Shown here one piece after another: positions 49,586 to 56,868 of a DNA stretch of 64,000 nt. The first letter of the stretch is position 1. Each line of letters begins with the position of its first letter. This DNA comes from Actinomadura hallensis (lineage in GTDB: Bacteria > Actinomycetota > Actinomycetes > Streptosporangiales > Streptosporangiaceae), in NCBI RefSeq assembly GCF_006716765.1, contig NZ_VFPO01000001.1:124001-188000 (forward strand). Direction: 5' to 3'. The translations under genes were made by a program, and so were the position numbers. The notes below the pieces were generated by a model. The model saw only the letters and a program-made list of their open reading frames with translations. It made no database searches and was not told the DNA's origin.

Positions 49586-50077
49586 TTGTCGGACCCCGAA
49601 GACCTGTCGGCCCCCGAAGACCTGTCGGATCCCGGAGACCTGTCGGATCCCGGAGACGCCGCCCGGTTCACGGCGCTGTACGACGCGCATCGCCCGCGCG
49701 TCCACGCGTACGTCGTGAGCCCTTCCGCTGGACGGGCGCCGAGCCCGGCTCGGCCCGCGCTGCCCGGCGTGACGGCGATCGGCGAGGCGACCGACCCGCT
49801 CGGCCGCAAGGGCGTCGCGCTGGCGTCCGCGAGCCGGACCGTCGAGGTCACCGGCGACTCCGGCGCGCCGCCCGGGCAGCAGGGCACGTACCGGGCGCGC
49901 AAGGAGCTCATCTTCGACAAGGCGACCGGTGCGGTGCTGGCCTCGCAGTACGTGCTGACCGAGCCCGGCGGCCCCTACAAGGACCGGGAACGCGGATTCG
50001 TCATCGACTACATGGCCGTCCGCGACACGGGCTGGACCGACGCCAGGCCGACGCCGCCCGCGAAGCCGCCTCACTGA
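49586..50077 (+). pseudogene. Fusion remnant: sigma-factor N-terminus joined to CU044_5270-type C-terminus
   Basis: 163 codons. Residues about 26-45 (RFTALYDAHRPRVHAYVVS) match the start of region 2 of ECF sigma factors found in actinomycetes; the next residues (from about 57) jump to LPGVTAIGEATDPLGRKGVA, ELIFDKATGAVLASQYVLTEPGG and a Pro-rich tail, the C-terminal part of CU044_5270-family proteins, which usually follow such sigma genes. All sigma domains and most of the second protein are missing, so one deletion of about 1.2-1.6 kb probably joined them in frame. The N-terminal DLSDPG repeats (18-base period) are tandem too. TTG 49586 is a weak start. I treat it as a decayed gene; a short expressed protein is possible. 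Confidence 0.75.
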
Positions 50078-50137
50078 CCGAGGCGCACCCCTTCGGGGCC
50101 CCCGCCCGGCGTGCCGGACGGGGGCCTCAGAGGTCTG

Positions 50138-51709
50138 TCAGGAGAGGAGGTCGGACGGGGCGGTTCCGGACTCGGTCAGGGGCAGGCCGAGCGCGGCGCG
50201 TTCGGTCAGCCAGCCGCTGGGGCGGTAGCGCGGGTCGCCGGTGGAGGCGTGCAGGCCCCGCAGGATCGCCAGGACGCGGTCGGCCCCGGCGTGCTCGCCC
50301 CACTCCAGCGGGCCGCGCGGGTAGCCGAGGCCGAGCCGGACGGCGGTGTCGATGTCCTCGGGGCGGGCGAGGCGCTGCTCGGCGATGCCGCAGCCGACGT
50401 TCACGACCGACGCGAGAAGCCGCTGGGCGACGGATGCGGGGGCGTCCCGGACGACGGAGATGGCCCGTCCCGTGGCGGCGAGGGCGGCGAGACCGGCACG
50501 GCCTGCCTCCTTGTCGAGGCCCGGGTGGACGAGCACGGTCAGGCGGGTGAAGAAGCCACCGAACGGGTCGACGCCCAGGGTGCGCTCAAGGGGGAGGCCC
50601 TCGGCCTGGGCGATGTCCACGGTGCTCCGCCCGAACGGAGCGACGAGCACGACCGCTTGGCCGGACGGCTCGTCCCCGGACTCGACCTCGACTCCGGCCG
50701 TGGAAAGCAGCGCTCCGAGTTCCTCACGGACATCGCCGTGCACCCAGATGGGACGAGCCTCCACGTCCGGGACGGTGACTTCGGGCGGCTCCTGCTTGGC
50801 CCCGTCCACGTACTTATAGAAGCCCTCACCGGACTTGCGCCCGTACAGACCCGCGTCGACGCGTGCCCGCCCGAGCCGGGACGGGCGGAACCGTGGGTCC
50901 GTGTAAAAGCCCGTCCAGATGGACTCCATCACCGGGTGCGAGACGTCCATCCCGGTGAGGTCGAGCAGTTCGCACGGCCCCATCCTGAGGCCGAGGACGT
51001 CGCGCGCGATGCGGTCGATGTCCACGGGCTCCGCGGCGCCCTCCGAAAGGATCTGCAAAGCCTCCGTCACGAGGCCGCGCCCAGCGTGGTTGACGAGGAA
51101 CCCAGGCGCGTCTGGCGCGATCACGGGTTCATGGCCGAGACGCTTCACCAGTGCGGTCAGCGCGTCCGGGATCCACTCGGCGGTGCGCGCCCCCGGGATC
51201 ACCTCTACGAGACGCATCAACGGCACCGGGTTGAAGAAGTGCAGCCCGGCCACCCGGGACGGGTCGTGCAGCGCGGCCGCGATCGCCGTCACCGGCAGCG
51301 AACTGGTGTTGGTGGCGAGCACGGTGTGCGCGGGGCAGACCTTCTCCAAGGCGGAGAACAGCTCCCGCTTGGTCTCCAGGTCTTCCCGGACGGCCTCGAT
51401 GACGAGATCGCACTCCTGGAGCGGCGCCAGCGGCTCGCCGACCGGGTGCAGCCGCTCCTTCGCCGCCGCGGCGTCGTCCGCGGTCATCCTGCCCTTGGCG
51501 ACCAGCTTGTCGAACATGCCGGAGACGGAGGTGACCGCTTCCCTCACCGCCTCCGCGCGGACGTCGGCGAGTTCCGTGGTGATCCCGCCGGCCGCCGCGA
51601 GCTGCGCGATGCCGCGTCCCATCACCCCGGCGCCGACGACCCGGATCCTCCGCACGTCCCGAGCCCAGCGCTCCGCGTAGCCGGCGCCCTCCGCCGCGCG
51701 CTCCGCCAT
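50138..51709 (-). CDS. 3-hydroxyacyl-CoA dehydrogenase
   Basis: 523 residues: NAD-binding Rossmann domain (VVGAGVMGRGIAQLAA) and the 3HCDH C-terminal domain, with catalytic His in LHFFNPVPLM and the Glu/Asn network (NTSSLPV, DAPGFLVNH). A second, partial C-terminal copy (about 400-520) occurs, as in fadB2/PaaH-type or PaaC-like enzymes. It oxidises 3-hydroxyacyl-CoA during fatty or aromatic acid breakdown. The start ATG 51709 follows GAGGAGGCGGG; the frame runs on upstream without homology. The thiolase gene 543 bases away is divergent, which suggests a shared catabolic role. Confidence 0.92.
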   Translation of the reverse strand: MAERAAEGAGYAERWARDVRRIRVVGAGVMGRGIAQLAAAGGITTELADVRAEAVREAVTSVSGMFDKLVAKGRMTADDAAAAKERLHPVGEPLAPLQECDLVIEAVREDLETKRELFSALEKVCPAHTVLATNTSSLPVTAIAAALHDPSRVAGLHFFNPVPLMRLVEVIPGARTAEWIPDALTALVKRLGHEPVIAPDAPGFLVNHAGRGLVTEALQILSEGAAEPVDIDRIARDVLGLRMGPCELLDLTGMDVSHPVMESIWTGFYTDPRFRPSRLGRARVDAGLYGRKSGEGFYKYVDGAKQEPPEVTVPDVEARPIWVHGDVREELGALLSTAGVEVESGDEPSGQAVVLVAPFGRSTVDIAQAEGLPLERTLGVDPFGGFFTRLTVLVHPGLDKEAGRAGLAALAATGRAISVVRDAPASVAQRLLASVVNVGCGIAEQRLARPEDIDTAVRLGLGYPRGPLEWGEHAGADRVLAILRGLHASTGDPRYRPSGWLTERAALGLPLTESGTAPSDLLS

Positions 51710-51786
51710 CCCGCCTCCTCTGTCCGCGATCGCGGCACGATAGTAGGCGCGGCCCGTCCACCCGGCGGCGGCGGGGCGCTCGAAGA

Positions 51787-52026
51787 TCAGTCGTCGCGGC
51801 CGTCGTCCCCGTTGCGGTCGTCCTGATCGTCGTCCCCGCCGTCCCGGTCGTCGCGGTCGTCGTCGCCGCCGTCCCGGTTCCCGTCGTCGCCGTCGTCCGC
51901 GCCGCCGCATGCCGCGGTCACGGCGGCGGTGGCCCCGAGGACGCCGGCCAGCGCGACCGCCTGGGCCGGCGCCGGTGTCAGGAACGCCACCGCGGCGATC
52001 AGCAGCTTCAGTGTCTTCGTCGCCAT
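51787..52026 (-). CDS. Small Asp/Gly/Asn-rich secreted protein
   Basis: 79 residues. Hydrophobic start (TLKLLIAAVAFLTPAPAQAVALAG), then LGATAAVTAACGG where AAC could be a lipobox, then about 38 residues made only of Asp, Gly, Arg, Asn and Gln with Asp-Asp pairs. The charged tail could bind calcium or form a sticky surface. GGAGGACACGG precedes ATG 52026, so it is likely translated. The Asp-rich codons in this repeat make expansion and contraction easy. Function unknown. Confidence 0.7.
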   Translation of the reverse strand: MATKTLKLLIAAVAFLTPAPAQAVALAGVLGATAAVTAACGGADDGDDGNRDGGDDDRDDRDGGDDDQDDRNGDDGRDD

Positions 52027-52252
52027 CCGTGTCCTCCGCTGTCCGACGGCTGTTGGGCGACGTCCACGGGCCGGGACGTCCGAGCGGAGTGCTACCCTCC
52101 GCCGCGGCTCCGATCACCCGCTGTCACGATGACCGCGGTTCGCCGCCCCGGATCCTCCCGGGGCCCTCCGCCGTGCGGAAGCCCCGCCCGGCGCCGTCCG
52201 GAAGGACGGCATAACCTGCCAAGTGCGTCAAACGTCGAGGTGAGGAGCATTC

Positions 52253-53461
52253 ATGCGTGAAGCGGTCGTCTGTGAGCCGCTGCGTACCCCGATCGGCCGG
52301 TTCGGCGGGGTACTGAAGTCCGTCCCGCCCGCCGAGCTCGCCGCGACCGTCGTCCGTGCGCTCGTGGAGCGCACGGGACTGCCCGGCGACGCGGTCGACG
52401 AGGTGATCCTCGGGCACTGCTACCCGACGGCCGACGCCCCCGCCATCGGGCGGGTCGCGGCGCTCGACGCGGGTCTGCCCATCGAGGTCGGCGGCACCCA
52501 GATCGACCGGCGCTGCGGGTCGGGGCTCCAGGCCGTCCTGGACGCCGCCATGCAGGTCCAGCTCGGCGTCAGCGACGTGGTCATCGCGGGCGGCGCGGAG
52601 AGCATGAGCAACGCGCCCTTCTACACGACGGAGGCGCGCTGGGGGCTGCGCGGCCCGTCCCTCGAACTGCACGACGCGCTCGCCCGGGGACGCGTGACCG
52701 CGGGCGGGACCGGCTACCCCGTGCCCGGCGGGATGCTGGAGACCGCGGAGAACCTGCGGCGCGAGTACGGCATCGGGCGCGAGGAGCAGGACGAGCTGGC
52801 CGTGCGCTCCCACCAGCGCGCGGTCGCGGCGCAGAAGTCGGGCGTGTTCGCGGAGGAGATCGTCCCGGTGACCGTCCGGTCGCGCAAGGGCGAAACCGTC
52901 GTGGACACCGACGAGCACCCGCGTCCCGACACGACCATGGAGGGCCTGGCGAAGCTGCGTCCCGTCCTCGGCAAGTCGGACGACCAGGCCACCGTCACCG
53001 CGGGCAACGCCAGCGGCCAGAACGACGCCGCGGCCGCGTGCGTCGTCACCACCCCCGAGCGCGCCGCCGAGCTGGGCCTGCGCCCGCTGGTGCGGCTCGT
53101 GTCGTGGGCCCGCGCCGGGGTGCCGCCCCGCACGATGGGCATCGGGCCCGTTCCGGCCACCGCGAAGGCGCTGGAGCGGGCCGGGATCACGCTCGCGGAC
53201 GTCGACCTCATCGAGCTGAACGAGGCGTTCGCCGCGCAGGTCCTCGCCGTCGCCCGCGAATGGGGCCTCAAGGACGCCGACTGGGACCGCGTCAACGTCC
53301 ACGGGTCCGGCATCTCCCTCGGCCACCCCGTCGGCGCCACGGGCGCCCGCATCCTCGCCACGCTCGCCCGCGAGATGCACCGCCGCGACGCCCGGTACGG
53401 CCTGGAGACGATGTGCATCGGCGGCGGGCAGGGCCTGGCCGCGGTCTTCGAGAAGGTCTAG
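52253..53461 (+). CDS. Thiolase-family acetyl-CoA acyltransferase
   Basis: 402-residue thiolase. Catalytic residues are in place: nucleophile Cys88 in DRRCGSGLQAV, His358 in GHPVGATG and Cys388 in CIGGGQG. NEAFAAQ supplies the substrate-binding Asn/Glu. It cleaves 3-ketoacyl-CoA (beta-oxidation) or condenses acetyl-CoA. GAGGAG precedes ATG 52253. It is divergent from the 3-hydroxyacyl-CoA dehydrogenase and the small Asp-rich gene. Confidence 0.94.
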   Translation: MREAVVCEPLRTPIGRFGGVLKSVPPAELAATVVRALVERTGLPGDAVDEVILGHCYPTADAPAIGRVAALDAGLPIEVGGTQIDRRCGSGLQAVLDAAMQVQLGVSDVVIAGGAESMSNAPFYTTEARWGLRGPSLELHDALARGRVTAGGTGYPVPGGMLETAENLRREYGIGREEQDELAVRSHQRAVAAQKSGVFAEEIVPVTVRSRKGETVVDTDEHPRPDTTMEGLAKLRPVLGKSDDQATVTAGNASGQNDAAAACVVTTPERAAELGLRPLVRLVSWARAGVPPRTMGIGPVPATAKALERAGITLADVDLIELNEAFAAQVLAVAREWGLKDADWDRVNVHGSGISLGHPVGATGARILATLAREMHRRDARYGLETMCIGGGQGLAAVFEKV

Positions 53462-53534
53462 CGCAGACGGTTCGGGATCGCCGTTCGCCTGCCGCTCGTT
53501 CCGTGACCTGACCGGTGGGGCGCGACGTTCTGTA

Positions 53535-53575
53535 TCGCCGTTCTGTATCGCTGCATCGCTCGGTGTCGCCTCACC
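53535..53575 (+). repeat. Possible remnant of dispersed repeat (middle block)
   Basis: TATCGCTGCATCGCTCGGTG GTCGCC-type string matches GATCGCTGCATCGCTCCGGC of copies C-E over about 20 of 25 positions; neither head nor hairpin block is found. Could be chance given the short length. Confidence 0.4.
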
Positions 53576-53622
53576 GGTCAGGGCGCGGTCCGTGGAGGAG
53601 GTCTGCTCGACCGGGGGGACGG

Positions 53623-54216
53623 TCAGGTGGCCGTCCAGGACGGGTCGCGGCCGGTCAGGCCGAGGAGGCGGTGCAGGGCGGGGGCGTCGGCCGGGACGTC
53701 GACGGCGGGGCCGAAGAGCCCCTCGACGCCCTTGCCGCCGCTCTGCTCGACGGTCGGCGCGACGAAGGCGAGGCAGCCGCCGATCTCGTCCTCGCCCGGG
53801 TCGTAGGGCTGGCCGCTGGCGCGGGCGACGTCCCAGCCGTGCACCACCAGTTCGTTCAGCGCGACATGGCCGGCGGCCTCGCCGGGCAGGTCCACCCCGC
53901 CGGCCCGGGTCATGCCCTGCCACGCGTCGGGGGAGCGCCAGGCGGCGGCGAGCGCGTCGAGCCGCTCGGGGAAGCGGGCGCGCCAGTCCGGGGGGAGGGC
54001 CGCCGCGTCGGCGGACGGCTGCTCCGGCGCCCCGGGCGGCGGGTTCTTGGCGGCCGCCCACGTGAACGCCAGCGCCAGCCCGCCGATGTGGTCGATGAGC
54101 GCGCCGAGCGAGGTCCCGTCGCACGGCGTCGGCGCGGCGAGCTGGTGGTCGCGGACGCCCGCGAGCAGGGCGGCCATCCGCCGCGCGGCGGGCGTGAGGT
54201 CGGGCATCGGGGTCAT
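53623..54216 (-). CDS. DinB-like metal-binding protein (TIGR03086/maleylpyruvate isomerase type)
   Basis: 197 residues in a four-helix-bundle pattern. Possible metal ligands are His in LIDHIGGLALAF, and His-Asn-Glu in GHVALNELVVHGWDVARASGQ, the hallmark block of TIGR03086 family proteins. The family includes thiol-dependent (mycothiol) isomerases and transferases. The ATG 54216 follows GGAGGTG. It is divergent from the iron-sulfur reductase gene. Function by family only. Confidence 0.86.
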   Translation of the reverse strand: MTPMPDLTPAARRMAALLAGVRDHQLAAPTPCDGTSLGALIDHIGGLALAFTWAAAKNPPPGAPEQPSADAAALPPDWRARFPERLDALAAAWRSPDAWQGMTRAGGVDLPGEAAGHVALNELVVHGWDVARASGQPYDPGEDEIGGCLAFVAPTVEQSGGKGVEGLFGPAVDVPADAPALHRLLGLTGRDPSWTAT

Positions 54217-54595
54217 GCGGGCACCTCCGTCGTGGGTTCTGGTCCGGTGGCGGGCGGCGGGTCGGCCGCCGGGGAGCCGGCCCGTGTCCCTGAGGTGTCC
54301 CTGCCCGTGTCCCGGGCCGGGGTGCCGGACGTCGCCTCCGGTCCACCGGTCGTCCGCGGATATGGACCGGGGATGCGCCCGATACTCATCGATGCACGGA
54401 ATACGTAAGGTATGGGTGGCGTGACGCGCGACCAGGGCGGCGCCGAAGGGTGCGGAAACCCCGCACCGTGGGTGTGCTGACCTGCGAATGTGACGCATAA
54501 ACTACTACCGAGTAGTATTCGGGCCCCGGATGAAGCGCAGTCTGACGCGAGCCCTACGCTGACTGCCATCGCCCGTACCCCAGGAGGACGGAACA
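54217..54595. other. Divergent region with predicted fadF-type promoter
   Basis: 379 bases between DinB-like (minus) and iron-sulfur reductase (plus) genes. The half next to the reductase has the only good promoter match seen there (54490-54518). GC-rich stretches near 54260-54330 contain ordinary hairpins but no gene. Confidence 0.6.
54490..54518 (+). promoter_or_regulatory. Promoter overlapped by palindrome ACTACT-ACCG-AGTAGT
   Basis: -35 GTGACG (54490-54495), 17-base spacer, -10 TAGTAT (54513-54518). The palindrome 54501-54516 covers the spacer and half of the -10, the classic place for a repressor. The reductase start is 78 bases further on, preceded by AGGAGGA. Confidence 0.6.
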
Positions 54596-56746
54596 GTGTT
54601 CTGGATCACGTTGGTCATTGGGCTCGCCGGAACGGCGGTCGCTCTGGCGCTCGCCGGTCGGCGGGTGCTGTTCCTATACAAGATCGCCAAGAGCGGGCAG
54701 CCGGACCCGGAACGGACGCTTCAGGTCAAGCGGGACCCCAAGAAGGCGGTCGAGGGGCAGGCCGTCGAGGTCTTCGGTCAGCGCAAGCTGCTGAAGTGGA
54801 CCGTGGCCGGCGCCGCGCATTTCGCGGTGATGTGGGCGTTCTTCCTGTTGGCGACCGTCTACCTGGAGGCGGGCGTCCAGCTGCTGTTCGGGCTTGAGGC
54901 GCACATTCCGGGCCTGCAGACCTGGGGTCCGATCGGGTTCGTCCAGGACACCATCGCGCTGGCGTGCCTGGCGGGGCTGGTCACCTTCACCGCGATCCGG
55001 ATCAAGAACTCGCCGAAGCGGATCGGGCGCAAGTCCCGCTTCAAGGGCTCGCACCTGTCGGGCGCCTGGATCACGCTGTTCATGATCTTCAACGTGATCT
55101 GGACGATGTTCTTCTTCCGGGGCGTGGAGGTCGCCCGCGGCAACTTCGGCTACGGCAAGGCCGCCTACTTCTCGCACCTGACCGGCCGGCTGTTCGAGGG
55201 GATGAGCGACCGCACCCTGGAGATCCTGGAGTCGGCCGGGCTGCTGGCGCACATCGGCGTCGCGCTGGTCTTCCTGGTGTTCGTCGTCCACTCCAAGCAC
55301 CTGCACATCTTCCTGGCGCCGCTGAACGTGATGTTCAAGCGCCGCCCGGACGGCCTGGGCGCCGCGCAGCCGATGATGTCGGGCGGCAAGCCGCTGGACT
55401 TCGAGGAGGCCGACCCCGACGAGGACGTCTTCGGCCGCGGCAAGATCGAGGACTTCACCTGGAAGGGCTTCCTCGACATGGCGACCTGCACCGAGTGCGG
55501 TCGCTGCCAGTCGCAGTGCCCGGCCTGGAACACCGGCAAGCCGCTGTCGCCCAAGATGCTCGTCCTGGAGCTGCGCGACCACGCGCTGGCCAAGGCGCCC
55601 TACATGATCGCCTCGGAGGAGCAGCGGGAGAAGTTCACCGACGAGCAGAAGCTGGCCATGGAGGTGGACAAGGCGCTGGTCGGCGAGGACGGCGTCATCC
55701 ACCCCGACGTGCTGTGGTCGTGCACCAACTGCGGCGCGTGCGTCGAGCAGTGCCCGGTCGACATCGAGCACATCGACCACATCCTGGACATGCGCCGCTT
55801 CCAGGTCATGATCGAGTCCTCGTTCCCGTCCGAGGCCGGCGTCATGCTGAAGAACCTGGAGAACAAGGGCAACCCCTGGGGCATGTCGGAGATGAAGCGC
55901 CTCGAGTGGATCGAGGAGCTGGACTTCGAGGTCGAGGTCGTCGACGACAAGATGCCCGAGGACGTGGAGTACCTGTTCTGGGTCGGCTGCGCGGGCGCGC
56001 TGGAGGACCGGGCCAAGAAGACCACCAAGGCCACCGCCGAGCTGCTGCACGTCGCGGGCGTCAAGTTCGCCGTCCTCGGCCCCATGGAGGCGTGCACCGG
56101 TGACCCGGCCCGCCGCCTGGGCATGGAGTTCGTCTTCCAGATGCTCGGCCAGCAGAACGTCGAGACCCTCAACGACGCGGGCGTGAAGAAGATCGTCGCG
56201 ACGTGCCCGCACTGCTTCAACACCCTGGCCAACGAGTACCCGCAGATCGGCGGGAACTACGAGGTCGTCCACCACACCCAGCTGCTGGCGCACCTGGTCG
56301 AGGAGGGCAAGCTCACCCCGGTCACCCCGATCGAGGAGAGCATCACCTACCACGACCCCTGCTTCCTGGGCCGCCACAACAAGGTCTACAAGCAGCCGCG
56401 CGACATCATGGCGACCGTCCCGGGCGTCAAGACGCAGGAGATGCACCGCCACAAGGACCGCGGCTTCTGCTGCGGCGCCGGCGGCGCGCGGATGTGGATG
56501 GAAGAGCGCATCGGCAAGCGCATCAACACCGAGCGCGTGGACGAGGCGCTGGGGACCAACCCCGACACCGTCTCCACCGCCTGCCCGTTCTGCCTGGTGA
56601 TGCTGGGCGACGCCATCAACGAGAAGAAGAACGCCGGCGACGCCAAGGAGTCGCTGGAGGTCGTGGACGTCTCCCAGCTGCTGATCCGCTCCGTCAAGGG
56701 CGAGGAGGGCAGCGCCCCCGAGAAGGAGCAGGTCGCCGCCGAGTAG
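54596..56746 (+). CDS. FadF-type iron-sulfur reductase (two [4Fe-4S], CCG domains, membrane part)
   Basis: 716 residues. N-terminal membrane domain with about five hydrophobic segments (1-30, 68-95, 115-140, 155-178, 225-250, nitrate-reductase-gamma-like), two [4Fe-4S] clusters CTECGRCQSQCP (about 300) and CTNCGACVEQCP (about 380), and two CCG domains: WVGCAGAL...EACTGDPAR and CFNTL...FCCGAGGARMWMEE. It resembles mycobacterial Rv0338c and heterodisulfide-reductase D/E fusions, thought to move electrons from acyl-CoA oxidation to menaquinone. GTG 54596 follows AGGAGGA. It is an isolated gene with its own terminator. Confidence 0.92.
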   Translation: MFWITLVIGLAGTAVALALAGRRVLFLYKIAKSGQPDPERTLQVKRDPKKAVEGQAVEVFGQRKLLKWTVAGAAHFAVMWAFFLLATVYLEAGVQLLFGLEAHIPGLQTWGPIGFVQDTIALACLAGLVTFTAIRIKNSPKRIGRKSRFKGSHLSGAWITLFMIFNVIWTMFFFRGVEVARGNFGYGKAAYFSHLTGRLFEGMSDRTLEILESAGLLAHIGVALVFLVFVVHSKHLHIFLAPLNVMFKRRPDGLGAAQPMMSGGKPLDFEEADPDEDVFGRGKIEDFTWKGFLDMATCTECGRCQSQCPAWNTGKPLSPKMLVLELRDHALAKAPYMIASEEQREKFTDEQKLAMEVDKALVGEDGVIHPDVLWSCTNCGACVEQCPVDIEHIDHILDMRRFQVMIESSFPSEAGVMLKNLENKGNPWGMSEMKRLEWIEELDFEVEVVDDKMPEDVEYLFWVGCAGALEDRAKKTTKATAELLHVAGVKFAVLGPMEACTGDPARRLGMEFVFQMLGQQNVETLNDAGVKKIVATCPHCFNTLANEYPQIGGNYEVVHHTQLLAHLVEEGKLTPVTPIEESITYHDPCFLGRHNKVYKQPRDIMATVPGVKTQEMHRHKDRGFCCGAGGARMWMEERIGKRINTERVDEALGTNPDTVSTACPFCLVMLGDAINEKKNAGDAKESLEVVDVSQLLIRSVKGEEGSAPEKEQVAAE

Positions 56747-56778
56747 CACCCTCCACGAGAGATCACTCGCACAGGGCG

Positions 56779-56812
56779 AAGGACCCCGGCCACCGCCACG
56801 GCCGGGGTCCTT
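56779..56812. terminator. Bidirectional terminator between convergent genes
   Basis: AAGGACCCCGGCC / GGCCGGGGTCCTT, 13 perfect pairs with an eight-base loop, between the stops at 56746 (+) and 56869 (-). TTTC follows on the plus side. Confidence 0.85.
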
Positions 56813-56868
56813 TCACGTTCGCGGCCCCGGGCGCGGCCGTCCGGCGCGGGCGGCGCGGGCGGCGCTGC

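Noticed and set aside
49267..50550. 427-codon plus-strand frame rich in Arg, Pro and Gly
   Set aside because: Composition artefact overlapping the fusion remnant and dehydrogenase gene; no recognisable fold.
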